A DNA stretch of 64,000 nt from an uncultured Dysgonomonas sp. (GCF_934668725.1 NZ_CAKUOF010000001.1:186001-250000); one strand, 5' to 3'; counted from the first letter of the stretch, positions 17,561 through 26,501 are shown. Notes: generated by a model from the sequence alone, not told the origin. A program made the numbers and translations.

Positions 17561-19588
17561 CTATTTGAAAGTATAGGACAGACCTGCCATTAACCAGAAA
17601 CCTGCTTGTGGAATATTTCCCAAATCAAAATACTTTCTATCGAAGATATTATTCACGGTTGCAGTCGCCACAAAATCTTTTAGTTTCCAATTTATTTGTA
17701 AATCTAAAGTTGAAAAGTAAGGGTAGGGCTGTTGTGTTGTCGGTTTTAGATTCTCATATTTAAGGTATGTACCCATTCTTTTTTGCCATCGAAAGTTCCA
17801 ATTAGCACTAATATCCTTATAAATAGGATGATTGACTTGAGCTGTAAATTTATCTCTCAGATAATTCAAAGTAAAATTTGAGATCAATTCCCCTGAATTA
17901 TGCTCCTGATGCAAACGGGAATATCCTAGATGTAATATTGTTGATGGACTAATAGATGGAAATATTTCTTTAAAATAGAAAGTAGCCCCCATGTCTACTC
18001 CCGTTTTATTTACTTTAGTTATATTGCGAGACTCCCATTTATCATCAGGATTCTCTTTTATCCAATCTATCATGTTTTTGCCCTTCATATAATACCCGGT
18101 AATATATGCTTTTACTAGAGGTGTATTATATTTAAATCCCAAATCTATTGATTCTGAATCTTCCGGCTTTAAATCACTATTCCCAATGTGGGTAACAGTT
18201 GTGTAATATAAATCGGTAAATGTAGGCATCCGGGTTGCTTTACTCCAGGATGCATATACTTTAAAAGTATCGGACATTCTAAAACTAGCATTTATAGCCG
18301 GATAAAATTTGTAATCCTTTTTTAAGAACGTATTGTAATTAGCCAATATACCAACCGAAAGTGTAAATCTGCTCAATAATAAATTATGTTCAATTGCATA
18401 ACTTATATTCGTTCTGTTATCAGAATGAGTGTACTTTCCACTGGGATTATCCATTTTCTCGCCTAACACAGTACTAAGTATACCTTCATTCCTAAATTCT
18501 GCACCAAAACTTGTTATACCTATGTGAGATGTATACTGCAGATTAAGGTTAGAGCCATATACATCCGTTTTATGATAATTATAGGGCACCTTAGATTCAT
18601 CTCCCTTTATCAATTGAAAGCAGTCATTATGTCTGTTCCAATAAACCAGAGGTATAAATTTAAACTTACTACCCATCTCTCCCTTTACTGAAGCAAGATA
18701 GGAATTGGTTTTGTCATACTGATTTGGGTATGCTGCCGAATAGAATGTATTTGCACCATATTGCTTATCATTATATCCCAACTGTATATCGACTTTCGAG
18801 TTCTCAATATTCAATCTGGTCTGAGAAAGCAAATTAAATATATCATAATCGCTGTTGTTTATATAGCCGGATGAAGTCATATATCCCGCAGATAATTGAG
18901 TTGTTGCGATTTCGCCTTTTATCACACCTCTTGCTTCTGTATTGAGCAAATTATGAGATCCTGCCTCCACTCTGGCATATGCTTTATGATCGGGATTTTT
19001 GCGGGTAATAATATTTATCCCCCCTGAAAAAGCACTTGCACCATAAATAAGTGAAGCTGGTCCATAAATAATTTCAATACGCTCGATGTCTGATAAATTG
19101 ATAGGAATGTCAAAACTGTAGTGTCCTGTTTGTGGATTGGAGAGATTTACTCCGTTTAGTAGAATTGCTGTTTGGTCGAAAGATCCTCCCCGGATCGAAA
19201 TGTCGGCTTGGACCCCATGTCCTCCGCGCTGTTGTACATCTATGCCTGCAACATAATTTAATAAATCTTGAATACTCTGGACGGGGGCCTGCTCAATTTC
19301 ACTGCGAGTTATTACTGTAACCTGTTTAGCCGCCTGATTAAGCGATAACTCTACCCGAGAAGCAGTAACTGTAACTTCCTCAAGCTCTTTTTCTGTTATC
19401 TTCTCTGCTTCATGAGAGTTAAGACTTGATTGTGCCGATGTTTCTGTTGCATGTGCAAAAGTAAGAACACAACCAGCAACAACCCCAATGTTTACCACTT
19501 TGTGCATGCTGTTAAATGCACTGTAAGCTTGATGGGCAAACCGCTTGAAACGAAATGCCTTTAGCTTGTCAAATTGTTTACGATTCAT
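17561..19588 (-). CDS. TonB-dependent outer-membrane receptor, BtuB-like plug
   Basis: A 675-aa receptor. A long N-terminal region of about 52 residues precedes a probable signal cleavage after ETSAQ; it contains a basic stretch (KAFRFKRFAHQAYSAF) before the hydrophobic core. A TonB box-like segment EEVTVTASRVE is followed by the plug (TVITRSEIEQAPVQSIQDLL, IRGGSFDQTAILLNGVNLSNPQTG) and a beta-barrel ending in the typical aromatic C-terminus LSYTFK. The plug resembles BtuB and metal-chelate receptors; the ligand is unknown. I looked for a cobalamin riboswitch upstream and found none. It stands apart from any SusD or ABC transporter gene. Confidence 0.88.
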   Translation of the reverse strand: MNRKQFDKLKAFRFKRFAHQAYSAFNSMHKVVNIGVVAGCVLTFAHATETSAQSSLNSHEAEKITEKELEEVTVTASRVELSLNQAAKQVTVITRSEIEQAPVQSIQDLLNYVAGIDVQQRGGHGVQADISIRGGSFDQTAILLNGVNLSNPQTGHYSFDIPINLSDIERIEIIYGPASLIYGASAFSGGINIITRKNPDHKAYARVEAGSHNLLNTEARGVIKGEIATTQLSAGYMTSSGYINNSDYDIFNLLSQTRLNIENSKVDIQLGYNDKQYGANTFYSAAYPNQYDKTNSYLASVKGEMGSKFKFIPLVYWNRHNDCFQLIKGDESKVPYNYHKTDVYGSNLNLQYTSHIGITSFGAEFRNEGILSTVLGEKMDNPSGKYTHSDNRTNISYAIEHNLLLSRFTLSVGILANYNTFLKKDYKFYPAINASFRMSDTFKVYASWSKATRMPTFTDLYYTTVTHIGNSDLKPEDSESIDLGFKYNTPLVKAYITGYYMKGKNMIDWIKENPDDKWESRNITKVNKTGVDMGATFYFKEIFPSISPSTILHLGYSRLHQEHNSGELISNFTLNYLRDKFTAQVNHPIYKDISANWNFRWQKRMGTYLKYENLKPTTQQPYPYFSTLDLQINWKLKDFVATATVNNIFDRKYFDLGNIPQAGFWLMAGLSYTFK

Positions 19589-19622
19589 AATTTTGATTAT
19601 TATTAATAAAATTAATTCACGC

Positions 19623-19630
19623 CAAAATTA
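19623..19630 (-). promoter_or_regulatory. -7 element before the TonB receptor gene
   Basis: Minus-strand TAATTTTG matches TAnnTTTG and ends 35 bp before the start at 19588. No TTTG at the -33 position. Confidence 0.4.
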
Positions 19631-19730
19631 TATAATTAAACTTTAGTAAACTATCCGAAAAGACAATTTTAAATATAGTTATTGGCTTTTTTAATTTTAA
19701 GTATCTATTAATCAGTGAACTAAATTAATT

Positions 19731-20744
19731 TCATATGACATCTGTTATTTTTTTACGAGGCGAGAATGGGATTGATTCACCATAACCAATGCGTAAAAGT
19801 AGAGTGGGGTACTCTCCTTTTATTCGACTAACACACTCTTGTATCTCGCATGCTAATTTATCAATTTCACAAGTTTGATTCATGTAGGCATTTGCTATAT
19901 TGAATTGAGTAGTAATTAATAAAAAACGTTGAAGATTACGACCTAAATTTACCCACTCTGTCAATGTATTGTTCTTTGTAGTAAATAAAACTAAGTGGGA
20001 AGATGATTCAATCTTTTTCAAATCACCTTTGTTTTGTTTATTGGGGTTAAGATAAGATTTAACAATAAATTTTGAGATGAATGAAGGCATAGCCGGAGCT
20101 CCCATAGTCTTATAGGTCAATCCTGTGGGATGCTTTTTTACTTCAGCATTATTAAAACGCATATATCTTAGCAACTCATCTTTAAATGCTTTATCATTCA
20201 TCTGTATCTGATTACCTTTCTCAATATATGATTTTAAAATATTGAATAATGAATCATTCTTTGATATTATATATCTACTTATTCCCTCTGATAAAGGGAG
20301 GCTATCTAAGTGTAATATTATATCATCAGATACTATTTTATTATTATATAATTTCCGATTGGTTTGTCTATTTACAATTGATTTACATAATGAGTCGGCT
20401 ATTATTTTGCTATTTCTACACAAGTGAACTACTATTTTTTGATTTATCTCATCAATTTCTACATTTGAATTGTAGCCCAGAGCTGAAGCCTCAATACATA
20501 AATTTTCAGCAGCAGCACCTAAGCTTATGAATAGCTCTCGATTCGATTTATCTACGACAGGCAAGATTTCTTCCATATTAGGTAAAATATTTATAGCGCT
20601 ATCCTTTAGTTGAAAAAGCCAAGGTTGCGAATTGTGCCCGGAAGGAGCTTTTATTGCAGCTTCTATCATTTTTAAATAATCCGAATTTTGAGCATTCATT
20701 ACACACACTATTAAATTTATAAAAAGAAATATCTTAAGCCTCAT
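19731..20744 (-). CDS. Exported nitroreductase-fold protein (Acg-like)
   Basis: A 337-aa protein with a signal peptide (about 1-18, IFLFINLIVCVMNAQN). It has a nitroreductase-type flavin domain, shown by IEAAIKAPSGHNSQPWLF near residues 26-44 and SLGAAAENLCIEASALGYNS near 92-111, the layout of Acg-type proteins in which two half-domains share one chain. Family members bind FMN, and Acg itself is thought to be catalytically unusual. It is 14 bp downstream of the TetR regulator, so the two form an operon and the regulator probably controls it. The substrate is unknown; a role in detoxifying a nitro or quinone compound is inference. Confidence 0.75.
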   Translation of the reverse strand: MRLKIFLFINLIVCVMNAQNSDYLKMIEAAIKAPSGHNSQPWLFQLKDSAINILPNMEEILPVVDKSNRELFISLGAAAENLCIEASALGYNSNVEIDEINQKIVVHLCRNSKIIADSLCKSIVNRQTNRKLYNNKIVSDDIILHLDSLPLSEGISRYIISKNDSLFNILKSYIEKGNQIQMNDKAFKDELLRYMRFNNAEVKKHPTGLTYKTMGAPAMPSFISKFIVKSYLNPNKQNKGDLKKIESSSHLVLFTTKNNTLTEWVNLGRNLQRFLLITTQFNIANAYMNQTCEIDKLACEIQECVSRIKGEYPTLLLRIGYGESIPFSPRKKITDVI

Positions 20745-20758
20745 ATTTTATTTTCTTA

Positions 20759-21358
20759 TCAGTTATACCATTTATCAACCAATAAGTCAATACCACAAGC
20801 AATTTGTTCCCAGCCTTTATCGTTCTGTAAATCTATGCCATTATAAGTAGGGCAGTTGTTACTAAGAAGAATTAGATAACTAATCGCGGCACTCAATAAG
20901 GTCGCAATTGAGGCAACTTCTTCGTGGGGGTGATTTGATAGTTGACTGACTATAGTTATCAAGGTTACTCCTTTGGCCTCTCGTTTAAGTCTTAATTTTT
21001 CAATTACATTATTATGACTCGTTAATTCCCACCGATACAATTCCTGAGCCAGTTTACTATTTCTTAACTGATAAATTTGATCACGAAACATCTTTTTTAT
21101 AAACTCTTTGAGGTTTTCATTTTTAGGGAAGTCTACAGAAAAATTTACCCAGAAGTCATCCTGAGAGAGATATTCAACAATCATATTATCAACCGATCCA
21201 AAATAGCGATATATTAAAACTTTAGATACTCCCGCTTTAGAAGCAATTGCATTTACTCCAACTTTATCAAAGCCATCTTTAATAATTATTTCACCAACAG
21301 CATCTAGCAGTCTTTTTGTTGTAAAATCTCTATCTTTCTCGTTATTAATATTTTCCAT
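20759..21358 (-). CDS. TetR/AcrR family transcriptional regulator
   Basis: About 199 aa. The N-terminal DNA-binding domain (about 10-57) has the TetR signature GFDKVGVNAIASKAGVSKVLIYRYFGS; the C-terminal part is the ligand/dimer domain. ATG at 21358 is preferred, although an in-frame ATG at 21367 gives three more residues. The promoter lies inside a 44-bp nested palindrome immediately upstream, so autorepression is very likely. It shares an operon with the exported nitroreductase-fold protein, which is probably the effector gene. Confidence 0.88.
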   Translation of the reverse strand: MENINNEKDRDFTTKRLLDAVGEIIIKDGFDKVGVNAIASKAGVSKVLIYRYFGSVDNMIVEYLSQDDFWVNFSVDFPKNENLKEFIKKMFRDQIYQLRNSKLAQELYRWELTSHNNVIEKLRLKREAKGVTLITIVSQLSNHPHEEVASIATLLSAAISYLILLSNNCPTYNGIDLQNDKGWEQIACGIDLLVDKWYN

Positions 21359-21370
21359 ACAAATCACATA

Positions 21371-21414
21371 ATGTTACTATCCGGTTACAAATATATGTAA
21401 CCCAATGGTAACAT
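21371..21414. promoter_or_regulatory. Nested palindromic operator of the TetR gene
   Basis: Four half-sites in perfect dyad symmetry: ATGTTAC (21371-21377), GGTTAC (21383-21388), GTAACC (21397-21402) and GTAACAT (21408-21414), with 5-, 8- and 5-bp gaps. The centre lies at 21392.5. It overlaps the -7 box and most of the spacer of the TetR promoter. Confidence 0.8.
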
Positions 21415-21419
21415 GCAAA
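21388..21419 (-). promoter_or_regulatory. Full promoter of the TetR-nitroreductase operon
   Basis: Minus-strand TTTG (plus 21416-21419), exactly 20 bp, TATATTTG (plus 21388-21395). Predicted transcription start is 15-25 nt before the TetR ATG. Confidence 0.78.
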
Positions 21420-21489
21420 TTTTATTGAAAAAATATTAGATATATAAATCAGGATTAATAACAACTATATCTACTTCGTCTCTTTTTAC

Positions 21490-21497
21490 TATATTTG
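21490..21497 (+). promoter_or_regulatory. -7 element before the lipoprotein-helicase pair
   Basis: TATATTTG, matching TAnnTTTG, 28 bp before the ATG at 21525; no good -33 box. Confidence 0.5.
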
Positions 21498-21524
21498 CTT
21501 TTTATTATTTATATTCTACATACA

Positions 21525-22043
21525 ATGAAGAGAAACTTTTTTATATACACACTTTTAGCATTATTTATAGGATTGGGCTTAACTTCTTGCGAAGAAAATA
21601 ATGATTATTGGGTATCATCACCTTTTGACTATGAATTACCCGCTATAACAAGAAATGGAAATTTCACCACTAGTGGAACAATTCGTTTGGGTGATATCAG
21701 AAATATTAACCAGTCACAATCTTCAATTATTGATATAGAAACAAAAAATGCCTGGCTATTATTAGAAGGAGATATCAGCAGAAATGACGATTTTATTATT
21801 TATAGCATTACTGTCAATGGCATAACTCTTCCGTTAACTAATTATGTCTATAATGCCACAGGAACTGAGAAAAATATAACTTTTCAAAATGATCCTGCAT
21901 ATATTGATTTCATGTATCGTGCAATGAAGCTATTAAATGAACGGGGCCAGATTAATGTCTCTGTAAACGGTTTTTCTAGAATGAGCCAAGGAAGCCTATA
22001 TGTAATATTGTGTCATAATTTAGATGTGCTTGTTAGAGAATAA
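21525..22043 (+). CDS. Lipoprotein of unknown function
   Basis: 172 aa from ATG 21525, just after a -7 promoter element; an in-frame ATG at 21495 would fall at the promoter and is rejected. A lipoprotein signal peptide is clear (KRNFFIYTLLALFIGLGLTSC, lipidated Cys about residue 22), followed by acidic residues EEN, which in Bacteroidetes may act as a surface-export signal. The rest is predicted beta-rich, with no domain I recognise (for example SIIDIETKNAWLLLEGDIS). Its 3' end overlaps the start of the downstream nuclease-helicase by 20 bp, so translation may be coupled, an unexpected pairing of an envelope protein with a DNA enzyme. Confidence 0.75.
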   Translation: MKRNFFIYTLLALFIGLGLTSCEENNDYWVSSPFDYELPAITRNGNFTTSGTIRLGDIRNINQSQSSIIDIETKNAWLLLEGDISRNDDFIIYSITVNGITLPLTNYVYNATGTEKNITFQNDPAYIDFMYRAMKLLNERGQINVSVNGFSRMSQGSLYVILCHNLDVLVRE

Positions 22044-25000
22044 AGAAAAAAAAATCCAAGAGATTATATCGGAAATTGAAGAGAATCATCATTCAAAATC
22101 CTCTCTTCGAGAAAAATATATTCACTTAAAACGAATATTAGAAAGAAACTGCAAAGAGATCACAACAAAAGAATCTTTGCAGTTTCCTTCATTATTTTCA
22201 CGTATAGTCTACATCTCTCAGAGCTTTAGTTTGCCTAAAGGACTAGAATGGCAATTACAAAATATAAGAGTAAAAGCCTCTTTTCTTCTCAAAAATGAGC
22301 AAAATACTATATCTGAAAAGCAATATATTGTGAGTTACAAAAGTCTGACTCAATTTATTTTAGCTATATACTCTGATGATATTCTGAATTACAAATATGA
22401 TGAAAGTACTCAGATTGAAGACGATAAACCAATTTCTAATCTCGCATACTTACGTATACAAGTTGTTCAAATAGATTGGAATAATGAATTAATAACAGGT
22501 GTTAGTGATTCATTATTTAATTCTACAATCAGAGTCAAATATAATGTAAAGAATATCAATGATATTTTTAATTCGACTATAAACCACCTATGGGTAGGGG
22601 CACAACTTAATTTATTAGAATGTAAATTGGATAATAATGGAAACTATATTCCCAATTTTATAGTTTTAGAGCCTGATTATTTGATAGATGCATCAGCAAT
22701 AGCAGAATGCTTCCAAAATTATGGACAGTCTCATTTACATTACTTTAGACGCAAATTTGAGCATACAGCTAATTCTCAACACATACTCTTAGGTAATCTT
22801 GCCAATTTTTTTCTGGATGAATTTATATTTTCAGATAACCCTGAATCGCTCGAATTTAATGATGTATTTCTAAAAGGATTTAAGCAGAGACCATTCGAAT
22901 TTACAAGTTGTAACGATATCAAACAAGCTGCAGATTTCCGAACTTTTATGACAAAAGCTCGAACCCAGTTTGCAAATATCAAACGTGTAGTAACTCACGA
23001 TTTTCCTCAAAATAATATATATACGGAGAGATGTACATTGGAGCCGTCTTTCTTTAGTGAGAAATTTGGTCTCCAGGGACGACTAGACTTATTACAACTA
23101 CCTTATTATAAAAATGATAATTGTAATATAATAGAATTAAAATCCGGAGGATTACCATATCCAAAAGAAGATAAAGGCAAAATAGCTATCAACCATGAAG
23201 TTCAGACTGCTATATATCGCCTAATAATTCGGAGTGTATATGGCTATGACGAAAAGAAGATCACATCTGCTATCTTATATTCAGCTGCAGAAAAATCAGG
23301 AGAAAACCTTCGCTTAGCTGTAGTATACAGAACTTTAGAAAAAGAAATAATAAATCTACGCAACCTCATTGTTACTACAGAGCATGATTTATATTCAGGT
23401 AATTATGAAACTGTTGAAAAATTATTTACTGATATATGCAATTTAGATAACTATGGCCGAACACCCAGTTTTTTCATTGATCAAATAGCTGATTTTTATA
23501 AAACGATTTCAAGTATCTCTGATGTCGAACGAAAATATTTATTTAGATATATTATCTTCTTATCAAGAGAGTTATATATTCAGAAAATTGGAGACGATCA
23601 TTTTGAGTCCAATAAATCTACAGCAAGCTTATGGAATACCGAATTCAATGCTAGAATAGACTCTTTCGATTTGATATCAGATCTCAAAATAAAAGAAATT
23701 GATGATACAGGACGAGATATGAAAATTCTTTTTGAGAGAAGCTCGCCTTCAGACTTTATTAACTTTCGGGAAGGTGAAATTTGTATCTTATATCCTCATG
23801 AAGAAATAACCGATTCGGTATTGACTAACCAGATATTGAAAGGAACAATAGCCGAAATTACCCCTACACATATCCTTCTGAGATTTCGATATAAACAAAA
23901 GAATAAAACTTATTTCGAAAAATACACTTCCTGGGCAATTGAACATGATAAGTTAGATCATGCTTATAATAATATGTATAAAAGTTTATATACTTTTATA
24001 TCTTCGCCAATAGACAAACGTGAAATTTTATTAGGTCTTAAAGCTCCTCTATCAACAAACGTAAATTTACAAATATCTGATAAAGAAACGAATATACAAG
24101 AAAAACAAAATCGAATAATCGAAAAAGCAATTCTAGCTAATGACTATTTCTTAATTGTGGGGCCTCCGGGAACAGGCAAAACATCCATCTTCGCCCGTCG
24201 ATTAATTGAACATTATTATAATAATACAGAAGATAATATTCTTATAATTGCTTATACGAATAGAGCTGTAGATGAATTATGTGAGTCTATAAATCAGGCA
24301 TTTAGATGTAATAATAAAGAATGTGATAGCTATATTCGTATAGGAACTGAACTCTCCTGCGATGAGCATTACAGGCACAGATTGTTACAAAACATAGCGG
24401 ATAAGGTAAAGAGTAGGGATGAACTAAGAGAGATTATAAATAAGCATAGAATTTTTATAGGAACATTAGCTTCTATCAGTGGTAAACTTGAGTTGTTTGA
24501 TATAAAGAAATTCAATCTTTCTATAATAGATGAAGCATCTCAAATACTTGAACCTCAAATTATAGGAATACTTCCAAAGGTTGATAAATTCATCATGATA
24601 GGTGACCACAAACAATTATCAACTATAACATTACAGAATCAAGATAAATCACAATCAAACAATGAAGAATTAAACATAATAAAATTATTCGATTGTGGGG
24701 AATCTTTATTTGAACGACTTTATAGAATTTGCCAAGCAAATAAGTGGGAGCATGCCTACGAAACTTTAGTATACCAAGGTCGTATGCATCAAATACTAGC
24801 AGGATTCCCTAATGAAAAATTCTATAATAATATACTTTTACCGGCTAATATATGGCAAAGCCAACCCTTATCTCTTAAAATTAGTAACAATGAAAGCGTT
24901 TACACACAAATAGTTAACCGAAAACGAATTGCTTTTATTAATTGTATTGATTATGATAGTACATCTAGTGATAAAATTAATTATAAAGAGAGCGAAATCG

Positions 25001-25401
25001 TAGTCGAATTATCAAAAGCTATACTAGAAGCTTATCAAAGTAACAACTTAAATTTTGATCCTCACAAAACATTAGGAATTATAACTCCTTATCGAAATCA
25101 AATCGCTTTAATAAAGCACCAACTATACGAAACAGGAATTCCTGAACTTCAGAATATAATGATAGACACTGTTGAACGCTACCAAGGAAGTCAGCGCGAA
25201 ATAATAGTTTTATCATTCTGCATAAATAAACCATACCAGCTTAGTTTTTTCTGTAATTTAAATAGTGATAAAACAGTAGACAGAAAACTTAATGTTGCAA
25301 TAACTCGTGCAAAGCAACAACTTTTTTTAATTGGCAATGAGTATGTGTTAGCTCAAAATCCAATTTATAAAAATTTACTAGAGTATATAAAGTCATTATA
25401 A
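22024..25401 (+). CDS. Dna2-like nuclease-helicase (PD-(D/E)XK nuclease plus SF1B helicase)
   Basis: A 1125-aa fusion. A Cas4/RecB-type nuclease lies at about 270-410: GRLDLLQ (D355), NIIELKSGG (E371, K373) and QTAIYRL (QxxxY). A UPF1/Dna2-like helicase fills the C-terminal 450 residues: Walker A GPPGTGKTS (713-721), Walker B IIDEASQILEP, motif III MIGDHKQLS, then VERYQGSQREIIVLS and NVAITRAKQQLFLIG. The expected nuclease motif-I histidine seems to be Asn in LGNLANFFLDEF, and a four-cysteine Fe-S cluster is not apparent. The start overlaps the lipoprotein gene by 20 bp. It may act in replication-fork or end processing, or in defence; the sequence does not decide. No partner defence genes are adjacent. 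Confidence 0.85.
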   Translation: MCLLENKEKKIQEIISEIEENHHSKSSLREKYIHLKRILERNCKEITTKESLQFPSLFSRIVYISQSFSLPKGLEWQLQNIRVKASFLLKNEQNTISEKQYIVSYKSLTQFILAIYSDDILNYKYDESTQIEDDKPISNLAYLRIQVVQIDWNNELITGVSDSLFNSTIRVKYNVKNINDIFNSTINHLWVGAQLNLLECKLDNNGNYIPNFIVLEPDYLIDASAIAECFQNYGQSHLHYFRRKFEHTANSQHILLGNLANFFLDEFIFSDNPESLEFNDVFLKGFKQRPFEFTSCNDIKQAADFRTFMTKARTQFANIKRVVTHDFPQNNIYTERCTLEPSFFSEKFGLQGRLDLLQLPYYKNDNCNIIELKSGGLPYPKEDKGKIAINHEVQTAIYRLIIRSVYGYDEKKITSAILYSAAEKSGENLRLAVVYRTLEKEIINLRNLIVTTEHDLYSGNYETVEKLFTDICNLDNYGRTPSFFIDQIADFYKTISSISDVERKYLFRYIIFLSRELYIQKIGDDHFESNKSTASLWNTEFNARIDSFDLISDLKIKEIDDTGRDMKILFERSSPSDFINFREGEICILYPHEEITDSVLTNQILKGTIAEITPTHILLRFRYKQKNKTYFEKYTSWAIEHDKLDHAYNNMYKSLYTFISSPIDKREILLGLKAPLSTNVNLQISDKETNIQEKQNRIIEKAILANDYFLIVGPPGTGKTSIFARRLIEHYYNNTEDNILIIAYTNRAVDELCESINQAFRCNNKECDSYIRIGTELSCDEHYRHRLLQNIADKVKSRDELREIINKHRIFIGTLASISGKLELFDIKKFNLSIIDEASQILEPQIIGILPKVDKFIMIGDHKQLSTITLQNQDKSQSNNEELNIIKLFDCGESLFERLYRICQANKWEHAYETLVYQGRMHQILAGFPNEKFYNNILLPANIWQSQPLSLKISNNESVYTQIVNRKRIAFINCIDYDSTSSDKINYKESEIVVELSKAILEAYQSNNLNFDPHKTLGIITPYRNQIALIKHQLYETGIPELQNIMIDTVERYQGSQREIIVLSFCINKPYQLSFFCNLNSDKTVDRKLNVAITRAKQQLFLIGNEYVLAQNPIYKNLLEYIKSL

Positions 25402-25515
25402 TCTTCCTTTATTAAATAATAATATTTTAATCCTGTAAAATACTCCTATTTTATAAGGTGTTTTATTGTATACAAAATGCAATTCAGAGCCTATTAGTAT
25501 ATAATTGTTTATGAC

Positions 25516-25537
25516 ATACATTTGAAAACAAATGTAT
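25516..25537. repeat. Perfect 9-bp inverted repeat
   Basis: ATACATTTG (25516-25524), loop AAAA, CAAATGTAT (25529-25537). No T-run follows, so it is more likely a binding site or RNA hairpin than a terminator. Confidence 0.55.
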
Positions 25538-25828
25538 ATTAGTCGAATCGTAAAGGTTAAAAGAATTCAATTGTATTCTTTATATTAAAAAAATACATTT
25601 ATATAATATTCTAATGTTAATCAATATTACAGATTAAATTACAATATATAAATATCTATATATTAGAATATTAATATATAATATATAAATTAATAGTTTA
25701 ATAAAACGCCTTGATTTTACTGTTCAAATTTATACATGAAGCAATATTGTTATTTTATATAACTTATTTATATAATAACTAATATTTTACATATATAATA
25801 TAAATATATACTTTATAACAATTTAATC

Positions 25829-25936
25829 TTGTATACAATGTTGGATTAATGAATGAATACATTTGAATATTTTTGATGTATACAAATTTATACTATATCT
25901 ATTTATATTTGTAGAAATATTATTATACATTTGTAT
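25829..25936. promoter_or_regulatory. Candidate operator cluster of the XRE regulator
   Basis: TTGTATACAA at 25829-25838, TGTATACA at 25877-25884 and ATACA-TT-TGTAT at 25925-25936 flank the -7 element of the XRE gene; a further TTGTATACAA is at 25466-25475. Shared dyad TGTA/TACA suggests sites for one dimeric regulator, most simply the XRE protein itself. Confidence 0.5.
25904..25911 (+). promoter_or_regulatory. -7 element of the XRE gene
   Basis: TATATTTG, 62 bp before the ATG at 25974. The ATACATTTGTAT site lies just downstream, where a repressor would block transcription start. Confidence 0.5.
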
Positions 25937-25973
25937 TGTCACATCTGTTTATATCTTATAGATAAAATAAGGA

Positions 25974-26465
25974 ATGAAAGAGCGCATTAAAAAGATAATG
26001 GAGTTAGAAAATATGACTCCTGCACGATTTGCTGATAATTTGCAAATCGGTAGAGCTGTCATCTCCCATATTCTCAATGGTAGAAATAATCCTAGTTTAG
26101 ATGTTATTACCCGCATTTTAACTCAGATGCCTAATATTGATTCGGAATGGTTATTGACAGGTTCAGGTAATATGTATAAAAGTGAAATGAATAATTATAG
26201 TACTGATATAAGAAATCAAAGTAATAGTAGTATACCAGATTTATTCTCACAACTATCTCAAGAGAATGAGAATTCTGTATATCCGACCAAAGATCCAGAA
26301 AATTTGAAATATCGCAAAGAGAGCATAGTTGAGTCCTACCAAGAAGAACCACAAGAAACAGTAAAAGAGAGAATTATATACAAAGAGGCTCCTTCTAAAA
26401 AAGTCAAACAAATAATAATTTACTACACTGATAATACTTTCGAAGCTTTTACTCCAGGGCAATGA
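25974..26465 (+). CDS. XRE-family helix-turn-helix regulator
   Basis: 163 aa. A lambda-repressor-like HTH covers about residues 5-60 (MTPARFADNLQIGRAVISHILNGRNNPSLDVITRIL). A flexible, Ser/Asn/Glu-rich linker follows, then a short C-terminal motif KQIIIYYTDNTFEAFTPGQ that recurs at the end of many Bacteroidetes XRE proteins and may mediate oligomerisation (recall of the family, not tested). No peptidase domain of LexA/CI type is present. It sits behind a palindrome-rich spacer and 50-120 bp before pyrK; it could regulate itself and possibly its neighbours. Confidence 0.82.
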   Translation: MKERIKKIMELENMTPARFADNLQIGRAVISHILNGRNNPSLDVITRILTQMPNIDSEWLLTGSGNMYKSEMNNYSTDIRNQSNSSIPDLFSQLSQENENSVYPTKDPENLKYRKESIVESYQEEPQETVKERIIYKEAPSKKVKQIIIYYTDNTFEAFTPGQ

Positions 26466-26501
26466 CGATTTCTTAAGCTCTTTATTCTAAAAAAGCATAA
26501 G

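Larger units (their letters stand above)
25402..25973. other. 572-bp very AT-rich spacer with repeated palindromes
   Basis: No gene is seen. It holds a 9-bp inverted repeat (25516-25537), a 22-bp near-palindrome (25560-25581), two exact copies of TTGTATACAA (25466-25475, 25829-25838), one TGTATACA (25877-25884) and ATACATTTGTAT (25925-25936). A weak hairpin with a T-run near 25437-25465 might end transcription of the helicase gene. The rest is near-pure A/T without a recognisable element. Confidence 0.6.

Noticed and set aside
19589..19730. Cobalamin riboswitch upstream of the BtuB-like receptor
   Set aside because: No conserved cobalamin-box sequence is present; the space is plain AT-rich DNA with one -7 element.
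25402..25973. Replication origin in the AT-rich spacer
   Set aside because: No DnaA boxes of the TTATCCACA type and no dnaA or dnaN nearby.
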